Of a stretch of DNA of 48,466 nucleotides, positions 41,442 through 48,466 are shown in pieces. Location: contig JAUNAF010000004.1 in NCBI GenBank assembly GCA_030527715.1, forward strand, positions 1 through 48,466. Reading direction: 5' to 3'. The position numbers and the translations under genes were made by a program. The stretch is from Eubacteriales bacterium. Lineage in GTDB: Bacteria; Bacillota; Clostridia; Lachnospirales; Lachnospiraceae. Within the stretch, counting starts at the first letter, position 1. Each line of letters opens with the position of its first letter. Under the pieces are notes generated by a model. That model saw only the letters and a program-made list of their open reading frames with translations. It ran no database searches and had not been told where the DNA came from.

Positions 41442-41960
41442 TCAGCTGCCCTGACGCAGAAAATCACTTCGGAATTCCTGAGGATGCAGCCGGTATCCGA
41501 CAGCATCCAGATGAGCCACTTTTAAGGCGACCAGATTGATATCCGTGTGCATGATGCGGGCGATCTGCGCTGCAGTATAGTGCTCCCTGTAAATGTAGGA
41601 GAGTACTTCCTCTGTGTCCAGCAGAAGCTCGGCGCAGACAATATTTGCCTCATATTCCGGTGTAGACTGCATATCATATAAAGTAAATTCTCTCAGCGCA
41701 CCGTTTTTCACAAGATCCCGGTGCAGCTGATCATGACCGATCTCGTGAGCACAGACAATACGGCGGGTGACCTCATCCAGCTGATTGTTCAGAAAAATAT
41801 AACGGTTTCGTTTTATGATGGTGTACATCCCTTTCAGAGGTCCGAAGTCGGGACATTCCTTTACAAGGATCCCAAGGCCGTCGGCAATCGCAAAAGGATC
41901 CCTCGTGCCGTACCTTCTGACTAATTTCTCACCGACAGTGATCAGATAGTCTGACTGCAT
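41442..41960 (-). CDS. ImmA/IrrE-family metallopeptidase
   Basis: A 172-aa zinc protease. HEIGH (H72, E73, H76) is the catalytic motif, and EYEAN near residues 102-106 supplies the third ligand. Such enzymes cleave a partner repressor when the cell is stressed, as ImmA cleaves ImmR and IrrE/PprI cleaves DdrO. The gene next to it encodes an XRE repressor, its most likely target. The RBS is GGAGG. A gap of 29 bases separates it from the XRE gene and 34 from the polymerase gene. Confidence 0.88.
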   Translation of the reverse strand: MQSDYLITVGEKLVRRYGTRDPFAIADGLGILVKECPDFGPLKGMYTIIKRNRYIFLNNQLDEVTRRIVCAHEIGHDQLHRDLVKNGALREFTLYDMQSTPEYEANIVCAELLLDTEEVLSYIYREHYTAAQIARIMHTDINLVALKVAHLDAVGYRLHPQEFRSDFLRQGS

Positions 41961-41989
41961 AAAAACACCTCCTCGGTCGAAGTCTGATC

Positions 41990-42400
41990 TTACAGGTCAC
42001 TGCGATATTTTTTCGGGGTGTATTTTTTGTTGCGGTCTTTGGCGTCCCAGTAAGCCTCGGAGAATGCGCGGTAGACGCCGTCCATGGCAGCCTCATCCAT
42101 AGTACCGCCGGCAAAAAGTCCGACGACTTCCTCGACAAGATCCTCCATATCCCGGGCAGCCTTTGCGCCTCCCTTTGTCTGTGCATCCAGAATATAGACA
42201 TCTCCGATGCCCATCAGCTCTTCATAGGTACAGCCGACAGCCGAAGCCAGCTTTTCAATGATAGCATCATTTCTGGGACGTCTTGCTCCGAGTTCATAGT
42301 TCTGGATGGTACGGGCAGTCATGCCGGCTTTTTTTGCCAGCTGCTCCTGTGTCATACCGGCTTCCTGACGTTTCAATTTTAATCGCTCCGGGAATTTCAT
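41990..42400 (-). CDS. XRE-family repressor (ImmR-like)
   Basis: A 136-aa protein with an N-terminal helix-turn-helix (MKFPERLKLKRQEAGMTQEQ through ARTIQNYELGARRPRND) and a C-terminal part of about 70 acidic residues with no known domain. It probably represses its own operon (ImmA, polymerase, YolD). The start at 42400 is preferred because GGAGG lies 6 bases before it; 42406 is an alternative with no spacing. The promoter region upstream has two SOS-like boxes and repeats of CGAACATAAA. Confidence 0.85.
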   Translation of the reverse strand: MKFPERLKLKRQEAGMTQEQLAKKAGMTARTIQNYELGARRPRNDAIIEKLASAVGCTYEELMGIGDVYILDAQTKGGAKAARDMEDLVEEVVGLFAGGTMDEAAMDGVYRAFSEAYWDAKDRNKKYTPKKYRSDL

Positions 42401-42427
42401 CTGCATCCTCCAAGGTTCTTTAAAACA

Positions 42428-42491
42428 CGAACATAAATTTCGTGAAAAGTATTGACACGAAACAAATGTTCTGGTACGATTCGAACATAAA
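42428..42491. promoter_or_regulatory. direct repeats CGAACATAAA in the divergent control region
   Basis: The decamer occurs at 42428-42437 and 42482-42491, 54 bases apart. The first lies in a CACGAA...TTCGTG inverted repeat (42426-42444). They are candidate XRE binding sites. Confidence 0.55.
42452..42480 (+). promoter_or_regulatory. rightward promoter with SOS-like box for the 80-aa gene
   Basis: TTGACA (42452-42457), a 17-base spacer and TACGAT (42475-42480). The spacer holds AAACAAATGTTC (42460-42471), one base away from the GAAC-RNRY-GTTC core. The next gene to the right is at 42603. Confidence 0.65.
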
Positions 42492-42515
42492 CACGAAAGA
42501 ACTGTTCGTAATCAA

Positions 42516-42544
42516 ACTATAACACAGAACGGATGTTCCGTCAA
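42516..42544 (-). promoter_or_regulatory. leftward promoter with SOS-like box for the XRE-ImmA-polymerase-YolD operon
   Basis: On the minus strand TTGACG (42544-42539), a 17-base spacer and TATAGT (42521-42516). The spacer contains GAACGGATGTTC (42527-42538), which fits the Bacillus LexA/DinR core GAAC-RNRY-GTTC exactly. Repression would be by blocking polymerase. Confidence 0.75.
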
Positions 42545-42602
42545 TAAAATAAGATCGGAAGATCGTAGCAGCGGATGGCGAAAGAAAGACAGGGGATAGG
42601 TT

Positions 42603-42845
42603 ATGGAATGCAGAAAGGTATATGTGGATGTCTCACTGGATGTATCCAGGGATGGAGAGGTAAGACCGCGAAGACTGCGCTATGAGGACGGAACGGTCTA
42701 TTCGATCGATCAGTTAAAGGATGTCAGACGCGCGGCCTCCACGAAAGTGGGAGGCCTGGGAGTTCGATATACGGTTACGATCCGCGGACATGAAAGCTAT
42801 CTGTTTGACGAGAGCGGCAAATGGTTTGTGGAAGCAAAATGCTGA
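42603..42845 (+). CDS. small unknown protein of the stress cassette
   Basis: An 80-aa soluble protein with a beta-rich pattern: VYVDVSLDVSRDGEVRPR, then RYEDGTVYSIDQL, then VRYTVTIRGHESYLF ending in WFVEAKC. I recall relatives of this shape next to YolD and Y-family polymerase genes in clostridia, but no function is known. The RBS is AGGGGAT. It has its own SOS-like promoter and points away from the XRE operon. Co-induction with the polymerase is inferred from the operators. Confidence 0.7.
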   Translation: MECRKVYVDVSLDVSRDGEVRPRRLRYEDGTVYSIDQLKDVRRAASTKVGGLGVRYTVTIRGHESYLFDESGKWFVEAKC

Positions 42846-42956
42846 ATTGCTGCCTGCATGGGAGGGGGATCTGATTTTGTGGATGGAAAAACGGCCCTGT
42901 TTATGATACAATAAGACATTCCTGTTGTGAAAATTCAGAAATATGGAGGCAGACAG

Positions 42957-43478
42957 ATGAGTCAGGTAAAAGAAATTGAATTAAAAGATCTTCCGGTAAA
43001 TCCGTTTGAAATGATTGGAAAAGACTGGATGCTTGTTACAGCAAAAAAAGGCGATCAGGTAAACACTATGACTGCATCCTGGGGCGGCATGGGCGTACTC
43101 TGGGGCAGTGATGTTGTTTTTGTATTTATCCGTCAGAGCAGATTTACAAAGGAATTCATTGATGCGGCAGATCATTTCTCCCTTTCCTTCTTACCGGAGA
43201 GTGAGAAGAAAGCTATGGGCTATCTCGGAAGAACTTCCGGAAGAGATGAGGATAAGATCGCAAAGGTTGGATATGAGGTACTGATGGACGGAGATACTCC
43301 GTACTTCGCGCAGGCAGAGACCACACTGATCTGCAGGAAACTGAGCAGACACTTCCTCGGTCAGGAAGGTATGATCGATGAGGAGATCGTTCCGAAGTGG
43401 TATGCCGGAGCAGATGCAGAAAATTACCATGATCTGTACGTTGCAAAGATCGAGAAGGTTCTTGTAAAAGAAGACTGA
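42957..43478 (+). CDS. flavin reductase-like FMN-binding protein
   Basis: A 173-aa protein of the flavin reductase-like (split-barrel) family. The motifs NPFEMIGKDWMLVTA, MTASWGGMG and VFVFIRQSRFTKEFID fit the FMN-binding site. It probably reduces FMN or FAD, or works as a flavoprotein with an unknown acceptor. The start at 42957 (GGAGGC upstream) is preferred to an in-frame GTG at 42927. A TACAAT box (42907-42912) could serve as -10. The next gene begins 7 bases after its stop. Confidence 0.88.
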   Translation: MSQVKEIELKDLPVNPFEMIGKDWMLVTAKKGDQVNTMTASWGGMGVLWGSDVVFVFIRQSRFTKEFIDAADHFSLSFLPESEKKAMGYLGRTSGRDEDKIAKVGYEVLMDGDTPYFAQAETTLICRKLSRHFLGQEGMIDEEIVPKWYAGADAENYHDLYVAKIEKVLVKED

Positions 43479-43485
43479 GCGCGGG

Positions 43486-44385
43486 ATGTTGTATAAGGCG
43501 TACTACCATCTGCCGGGATTATTTGAATTTTATGAGTTTTACAGAGTATTCCTGGCACTTTACAGAGAGCACAGAGAGTATTTTTATGACTGGTGTGAAA
43601 TAGGTTCGATCTACGGTGCTCCGGCAGACTGTCTCTGGGGCGGCGGGCGAGTAGGATTCGGAGAGGATGATGCACAGAGTGTTGCATCTCTTATGAAGGA
43701 ATACGAGATCTCTGCCCGTCTGACCTTCAGCAATTCCCTGCTGAGGGAGGAACATCTTTCTGATAGAAAATGCAATATTCTGTGCGAGCTGTTTAACAAA
43801 GAAGGAGGAGCGGAAAACGGAGTGATCCTGGCCTCGGATCTGCTGCTTGAGTATCTGCAGCAGAAATATCAGAACCTGTATTTTGTCTCATCGACGACGA
43901 AGGTGATCACAGATTTTGCACAGTTCAGAGAAGAACTGACAAGAGACGAATTTCGCTATGCAGTGCCGGACTTCAGACTGAATAAGAAGTACGAAAAACT
44001 GGATCAACTGACAGCACAGGAGAAGAGAAAAGTGGAATTTCTGTGCAATGAGTGCTGTTATTTTGGCTGCACAGAGAGGAAAGCATGTTATGAGAATGTC
44101 AGCCGGAAAAGTCTCGGAGAGGACTGTCCGGAACATATCTGTGCAGCTCCGGATTCGGCGGAAGGATACCGTTTTTCAAAAGCGATGACCAACCCCGGAT
44201 TCATCGGAACACATGATATCAGAGAAAGATATCTGCCGATGGGTTTTTCAAATTTCAAGATAGAGGGACGGAGTCTCGGAAGTGCGATTCTTCTGGAGTT
44301 TCTTTTATATTATATGACAAAGCCGGAATACCAGCTGAAAGTCAGAGAGGAGATCTATCTGGACAGCATGCTGGATCTGTTTTAG
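43486..44385 (+). CDS. possible U32-peptidase/UbiU-like protein with Cys cluster
   Basis: A 299-aa soluble protein. I see a TIM-barrel-like pattern, a Cys cluster CNECCYFGCTERKAC (residues about 188-202) with a later CPEHIC, and the C-terminal motif FKIEGRSLGSAILLEFLLYYM, similar to the KIEGR motif of U32 peptidases and UbiU/UbiV-type Fe-S proteins. A related Fe-S site is therefore possible. The usual U32 signature in the middle is not evident, so this is a distant or doubtful member. It starts 7 bases after the flavin reductase gene, with a weak RBS, so the two may be coupled. Confidence 0.55.
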   Translation: MLYKAYYHLPGLFEFYEFYRVFLALYREHREYFYDWCEIGSIYGAPADCLWGGGRVGFGEDDAQSVASLMKEYEISARLTFSNSLLREEHLSDRKCNILCELFNKEGGAENGVILASDLLLEYLQQKYQNLYFVSSTTKVITDFAQFREELTRDEFRYAVPDFRLNKKYEKLDQLTAQEKRKVEFLCNECCYFGCTERKACYENVSRKSLGEDCPEHICAAPDSAEGYRFSKAMTNPGFIGTHDIRERYLPMGFSNFKIEGRSLGSAILLEFLLYYMTKPEYQLKVREEIYLDSMLDLF

Positions 44386-44449
44386 AGGAGAGAGCCAGGT
44401 GTATGAACCTGGAAAACTGGAATTATGGAGTAAAGGAGTAGTTGAATTT

Positions 44450-45857
44450 ATGCTTGCAATTCTCGACAAAATCGACAGTATCATGTACTATCCGATTCTG
44501 ATCATCGTACTGGGCTTTGCCGGGATCTATTTTACGATCCGTACGCACTTTATTCAGGGAAAGCATCTCGCAGATTCTTTCCGTATGGTGGCGGAAAAAC
44601 CGGATGACCAAAAGGGAGTGTCCTCCTTTCAGGCTTTGATGGTTTCCACAGCTTCCCGTGTGGGTACGGGAAATATCGTCGGTGTATCGACGGCGATCTG
44701 CTTTGGCGGACCGGGTGCGGTTTTCTGGATGTGGCTTCTGGCTATTATCGGTTCTGCATCTGCATTTATTGAGAGTACACTGGCACAGATCTACAAGCAG
44801 AAGGATAAGAATACCGGGGAGACTTTCGGAGGACCGGCATACTATATTGAGAATGCCCTGCACAGCAGATTTTTTGCAGTGCTGTTTGTCATCTTCCTGA
44901 TCGCAACCTATGCAGTCGGCTTCAATCTTCTGTGTTCTTACAATCTGCAGACTTCTTTTGAAACGTATCAGTTTTATGATCCGAAGACGACACCGCTTCT
45001 GATCGGTGCGATCCTTGCAGTACTTGGGGTATCTGCATCATGGACGGCGGAAAGCGCATTGTCCGTGTGACAGAGCTTATCGTTCCGGTGATGGGACTGA
45101 TCTATGTAGCAGCATCTCTGATCGTTGTTTTTGTCAACTTCAGAAATATCCCGGAGATGTTCCGGATCATTTTTGCAGATGCATTCAATTTCAAGGCGAT
45201 CGGAAGCGGAATCGCCGGTTCCTGTATGGTATACGGAATCAAGCGAGGTCTGTATTCCAATGAAGCAGGTGTCGGTTCTGCACCGAATGCCTCTGCGTCA
45301 GCAACTGTCAGCCATCCGGTAAAACAGGGACTGGTGCAGATGCTTTCTGTATACATCGATACGATTCTGCTGTGTACAGCAACGGCATTTATGTGTCTTG
45401 CCTCCGGCATCGCACCGTCGGAAAGCATTTCCGGAGCACCGTATGTGCAGGCATCTCTTGCAACTGTGTTCGGCAAGTTCGGACCGATCTTTATTACCGT
45501 TGCGATGGTCTTCTTTGCATTTACGACCCTGATCGGAAATCTGTACTATGTAAATAATGGTCTGGCATATCTCAACGGACGCAAAATGCCGGGTAAGACC
45601 TTTATGAATGTGTCCATCTGTTCTGCATTCTGGTAGTATTTGTAGGTGCGATCACCCCGATGAATGCGGCCTGGGATCTTGCAGATATCACGATGGGTGG
45701 TATGACGCTGATCAATCTGCCGGCGTGCTTCCTGCTTGGAGGAACGGCGCTGAAGGCTCTGCGTGACTTTGAACGTCAGCAGAAACAAGGAAAAAATCCG
45801 GTATTTAAGGCGAAGGATATCGGACTGGATGAGAACGAGACAGACTTCTGGAGATAA
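44450..45857 (+). pseudogene. alanine/glycine:cation symporter (AGCS) gene with two frameshifts
   Basis: Three reading frames together encode an almost complete AGCS symporter of about 470 aa. Frame 1 (44450-45070) has SFQALMVSTASRVGTGNIVGV and GGPAYYIENAL; the switch lies near 45035-45045, where the expected GGGKRIVRVTE continues in the next frame (45040-45636) with YSNEAGVGSAPNASA. A second switch near 45622-45632 (SICSA, then ILVVFVGAITPMNAAWDL in the third frame) leads to the end at 45857. Each needs one lost base. The RBS AAAGGAG lies 11 bases before ATG 44450. Real decay or sequencing error are both possible; the gene is otherwise well kept. Confidence 0.85.
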
Positions 45858-45862
45858 AAAAT

Positions 45863-45903
45863 CCCCGCATACAGCTCAGTTTGATAAGGAGCTGTATGCG
45901 GGG
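45863..45903. terminator. bidirectional terminator between symporter gene and deoC
   Basis: CCCCGCATACAGCTC (45863-45877) and GAGCTGTATGCGGGG (45889-45903) form a perfect 15-bp stem. An A-tract on the left makes it a strong terminator for deoC, and TATTTTG on the right serves the symporter gene. Confidence 0.93.
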
Positions 45904-45914
45904 TATTTTGCTGC

Positions 45915-46565
45915 TTATTGTTGTTTTGCCAGTCTGATCAGACGGCTGGTACCGATGCGGGAGGTGCCGAGAGCGATATACTGCTCAGCTTCTTCAAAAG
46001 AATTTACTCCGCCGGATGCCTTGATCTTTACCGGAGCTTTGATGTGCTCGGCAAAAAGTTTAATGTCGTGGAGTGTTGCTCCGCCGGTGGAAAATCCTGT
46101 GGAAGTTTTGATAAAGTCTGCACCGGAGCGCATGACAATTTTGCAAAGTTCTACCTTCTCCTCATCGGTGAGCAGACAGCATTCAACGATGACTTTGAGA
46201 AGTTTTCCCTCGCAGGCAGCCTTCACCTGACGTATTTCGTCTTCTACAGCATCAAATTTTTTGTCTTTCACCCATCCGATATTAATGACCATGTCTACCT
46301 CAGATGCACCGTTGTGTACAGCATCGGATGCCATAAAGCATTTTGCGGCTGTGGTATCATAGCCATTCGGGAAACCGATTACCGTACAGATCGGAAGACG
46401 GTCACCGACATATTCTTTTGCCTGTGCTACATAGGATGCAGGAATGCAGACAGAGGCAGTGTGGAAGTGCATGCCGTCATCGCACAGCGCACGGATATCG
46501 TCCCAGGTGGCGGACGGAGCAAGCAGTGTATTGTCACAAAGTTTTAAAATATCCTGAGTAGTCAT
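45915..46565 (-). CDS. deoC: deoxyribose-phosphate aldolase
   Basis: A 216-aa class I aldolase that splits 2-deoxyribose 5-phosphate into acetaldehyde and glyceraldehyde 3-phosphate in deoxynucleoside breakdown. The Schiff-base lysine is K153 in [17 protein letters not shown] (D91) and IKASGG (K182) are the other active-site parts. The start at 46565 has AAGGAGG upstream; 46616 is a longer alternative. No other deo genes are adjacent. A LysR regulator gene lies divergent 97 bases away. Confidence 0.95.
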   Translation of the reverse strand: MTTQDILKLCDNTLLAPSATWDDIRALCDDGMHFHTASVCIPASYVAQAKEYVGDRLPICTVIGFPNGYDTTAAKCFMASDAVHNGASEVDMVINIGWVKDKKFDAVEDEIRQVKAACEGKLLKVIVECCLLTDEEKVELCKIVMRSGADFIKTSTGFSTGGATLHDIKLFAEHIKAPVKIKASGGVNSFEEAEQYIALGTSRIGTSRLIRLAKQQ

Positions 46566-46662
46566 AAGATCCTCCTTAAAATAAATAGTGTCATCATTGA
46601 AAATCCGCAGGGGCATTGTTATACTTATTGCTATATTTGTTTCAAAGAACAGGAGTAGAAAA

Positions 46663-47613
46663 ATGACTCTGCAGACATTAACTTATGTTTTAGAAATCGC
46701 GAAGCGAAAGTCCTTTTCGCAGACTGCCAAAGCCCTGTTTCTGTCCCAGTCGGCTCTGTCTACGGCGGTGAAAGAGCTGGAAGAAGAACTGGGAATACAG
46801 CTCTTTGTGCGCAGTAACCGAGGCGTCGTTCTCACCACCGAGGGTGAGGATTTTATAAAATATGCAAAGGACATTGTCGATCGTTCGGAACTGCTTGCAC
46901 TGCGCTATCAGACGCACAATGCCGGTCAGACGATGTTCTCCGTTTCCGCACAGCACCTGCCGTTTGCAGTGCGTGCATTTCAGAAACTGATGGATCAGAT
47001 GGGAAAGGCTGAATATACCTTTGCCATGAAAGAGACTTCTCTGAGCAATGTGCTTTATGAGGTAAGCACCGGAAAAAGTCAGGTCGGCATTCTCGCATTT
47101 CCAAAAGAGCACCTGGAGCTGCTCCAGAAATCGTTTGCGTCCTACAATCTCAGCTTTACAGAGATGGCTGAGCTGACGACTTATGTATTTCTGCGAAGAA
47201 AGCATCCGCTGGCTGAGCGGGATTCGCTGAGGATCGAGGAACTTGAAGATTATCCCTTCGTCACCTATGACAGCGATTCCGATACTGCCTATCATACAGA
47301 GGAGGCTCTGATCCTTGAACCGCTCCGTCAGACCATACATGTGAGTGATCGGGCTACCAAGATGCTGCTGCTGCGCAGCACAGATGCCTTCAGTATCGGA
47401 GCAGATCTTCCGAATTATAACAGAGATATTTATTTCCGCAGCCGCAATACAGAGCTTCGCGCGGTTCCGCTTCAAAATGCAGCAGGCAGAATACTGACTG
47501 GGTATCTTAAGCAAACGGGTGTACTGCTTCCTGAACGTGCAGAACAGTTCCTGGAACTGCTGCAGAAGGAAGTTGAGCAGCTGCATCTGCCTACTGGTCA
47601 GAAGGAATTCTGA
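46663..47613 (+). CDS. LysR-family transcriptional regulator
   Basis: A 316-aa regulator. The N-terminal winged helix with [27 protein letters not shown] (residues about 17-43) and [18 protein letters not shown] is typical, and the C-terminal two-lobed domain binds an effector. The start at 46663 has AGGAG upstream; 46588 is an unlikely extension. It is divergent from deoC with a gap of 97 bases containing an ATAC...GCTAT partial palindrome near 46620-46635, which could be a LysR site. Control of deoC is inferred. Confidence 0.9.
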   Translation: MTLQTLTYVLEIAKRKSFSQTAKALFLSQSALSTAVKELEEELGIQLFVRSNRGVVLTTEGEDFIKYAKDIVDRSELLALRYQTHNAGQTMFSVSAQHLPFAVRAFQKLMDQMGKAEYTFAMKETSLSNVLYEVSTGKSQVGILAFPKEHLELLQKSFASYNLSFTEMAELTTYVFLRRKHPLAERDSLRIEELEDYPFVTYDSDSDTAYHTEEALILEPLRQTIHVSDRATKMLLLRSTDAFSIGADLPNYNRDIYFRSRNTELRAVPLQNAAGRILTGYLKQTGVLLPERAEQFLELLQKEVEQLHLPTGQKEF

Positions 47614-47642
47614 CAATATCATCATACAGAAAACGGACATAG

Positions 47643-47695
47643 AAAAAAAGCCCCCAAAGGGGATACCGGCTATCTCAATCTGAGAAAGCCGGCTA
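47643..47695. other. hairpins after the LysR gene
   Basis: CCCCC and GGGG (47651-47662) with an A-tract on the left form a terminator-like hairpin on the minus strand (followed there by TTTTTTT). A second stem (CCGGCTATCTCA near 47667 and TGAGAAAGCCGG near 47681-47692) lies beside it. On the plus strand neither is followed by a T-tract, although the LysR gene ends just upstream. Confidence 0.6.
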
Positions 47696-47732
47696 TAAAA
47701 AATAGTGATAGCGAAAAGAAGGAGAGCTTTTT

Positions 47733-48368
47733 ATGAACCAGATAGAAAGAAGAGATGCAGGACTGCCGTATATTGCTGATGAGAGTGTCATGGAGCAGAT
47801 GAAGCAGGCACGCAGACTGACACAGGAACTGAATACGGTGGACCGTTCGGATTATAAAAAAATTGCGGAACTTACAAAAAAGCTGCTTGGCAAATCAGAA
47901 GGGGCGATGATCAATCCGCCGTTTTACTGTGATTATGGATACCATATCGAAGTGGGAAAAAACTTTTTCGCAAACTACAATTGTACCATTCTGGATGTTG
48001 CTAAGGTGACGATAGGCGACAACTGTCAGATGGCACCAAATGCAGCGATCTATACAGCGGGTCATCCGGTACATCCGGATACCAGAAATACAGCTTATGA
48101 ATACGGGATCCCGGTCACCATCGGAGATAATGTATGGATCGGCGGAAATGCGGTGATCTGTCCAGGTGTTCATATCGGTAATAATGTTGTGATCGGAGCG
48201 GGAAGTGTAGTGACAAAAGATATACCTGACTGGTCCATAGCAGCCGGAAATCCGTGCAGAGTGATTCGCAAGATCACAGAGGCAGACCGAAAATTGTATT
48301 TTGGAAAGCTGGAATTTGATGACGAAGGCTGGACAGATGCCTGCAGGATTATGGAAGAGAATGCTTGA
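47733..48368 (+). CDS. maltose/galactoside O-acetyltransferase-like protein, second copy
   Basis: A 211-aa hexapeptide acetyltransferase. The N-terminal maltose-acetyltransferase helices (residues about 20-60) are followed by left-handed beta-helix repeats from HIEVGKNFFANYN through VTIGDNVWIGGNAVICPGVHIGNNVVIGAGSVV. The catalytic His is in YTAGHP. It resembles the protein at 30279 but differs in the N-terminus and in the end (ITEADRKLYF). The RBS GAAGGAGAG is strong. It is the last gene; the final 98 bases show no further feature. Confidence 0.9.
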   Translation: MNQIERRDAGLPYIADESVMEQMKQARRLTQELNTVDRSDYKKIAELTKKLLGKSEGAMINPPFYCDYGYHIEVGKNFFANYNCTILDVAKVTIGDNCQMAPNAAIYTAGHPVHPDTRNTAYEYGIPVTIGDNVWIGGNAVICPGVHIGNNVVIGAGSVVTKDIPDWSIAAGNPCRVIRKITEADRKLYFGKLEFDDEGWTDACRIMEENA

Positions 48369-48466
48369 TAACCCTTTTTGTTATTTTTATCTGCTTATTT
48401 GCAATTATCTTCTGTTCATAACAAAATCCTTTCGATTAGCATAGGCGGAAACCCACTACCCTTGGG

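Noticed and set aside
39905..41539. 544-aa plus-strand frame opposite the Y-family polymerase
   Set aside because: The minus-strand product has complete catalytic motifs and a strong RBS; the plus-strand frame has none.
39423..42845. Prophage or integrative element
   Set aside because: XRE, ImmA and a polymerase suggest it, but no integrase, structural, relaxase or attachment-site sequence was seen around them.

Overview
The window looks like a chromosomal segment from an anaerobic, mid-GC Gram-positive gut bacterium of the Lachnospiraceae type (Firmicutes/Clostridia). The signs are strong GGAGG-type ribosome sites, intrinsic terminators, many binding-protein ABC sugar importers, a siroheme-dependent (oxygen-independent) heme pathway, and families frequent in that group (DUF4317-like, AGCS symporter, YolD/UvrX-type polymerase cassette). 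No rRNA, tRNA, insertion sequence, phage structural gene or CRISPR array was seen. The species cannot be named from the sequence alone.

Left part (1-14.3 kb): an alpha/beta hydrolase with a Cys-type nucleophile elbow; a short DUF4317-like protein, an FGGY kinase and an unknown protein in a tight row; then a probable operon (4547-10661) with the four Ahb genes for heme from siroheme (ahbC, ahbD, ahbA, ahbB), followed by an AAA+ ATPase, a PHP phosphatase and a metallophosphoesterase. Next come a divergent SDR/MarR pair, an AI-2E-type permease and a nitroreductase.

Centre (14.4-25.9 kb): the most unusual region, a LacI-controlled sugar catabolism locus. It holds a LacI regulator, a phosphomannose-isomerase-like cupin enzyme, an RbsACB-like ABC importer, a FucU-type sugar mutarotase, a second diverged copy of the cupin enzyme, an L-xylulokinase-like FGGY kinase and a Gfo/Idh/MocA oxidoreductase. 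AAAACGTTTT palindromes lie over the LacI promoter and at three places in the 1-kb leader of the cupin gene, so the locus looks like one self-regulated regulon. The gene order suggests aldose import, anomer conversion, metal-dependent aldose-ketose isomerisation and phosphorylation, for a sugar that I cannot identify. The leader also carries a four-copy array of TTTACGGAA...TTCCGTAAA inverted repeats and a short palindromic element that recurs 3.5 kb away.

Right part (26-48.4 kb): a secreted ComEC-like metallo-beta-lactamase-fold protein, a tocopherol-cyclase-like protein, a MATE exporter, a small unknown protein, a sugar O-acetyltransferase, and an AraC regulator next to a beta-glucoside locus (GH94 phosphorylase divergent from a binding protein, two permeases and a GH1 glycosidase, with no ATPase). 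Then comes a stress cassette (XRE repressor, ImmA/IrrE protease, Y-family polymerase, YolD-like) whose promoter has an SOS-like box in its spacer; a divergent promoter with a near-copy of that box drives an 80-aa protein. The end holds a flavin reductase, a possible U32-related Cys-rich protein, an alanine/glycine symporter gene broken by two frameshifts, deoC, a LysR regulator and a second acetyltransferase.
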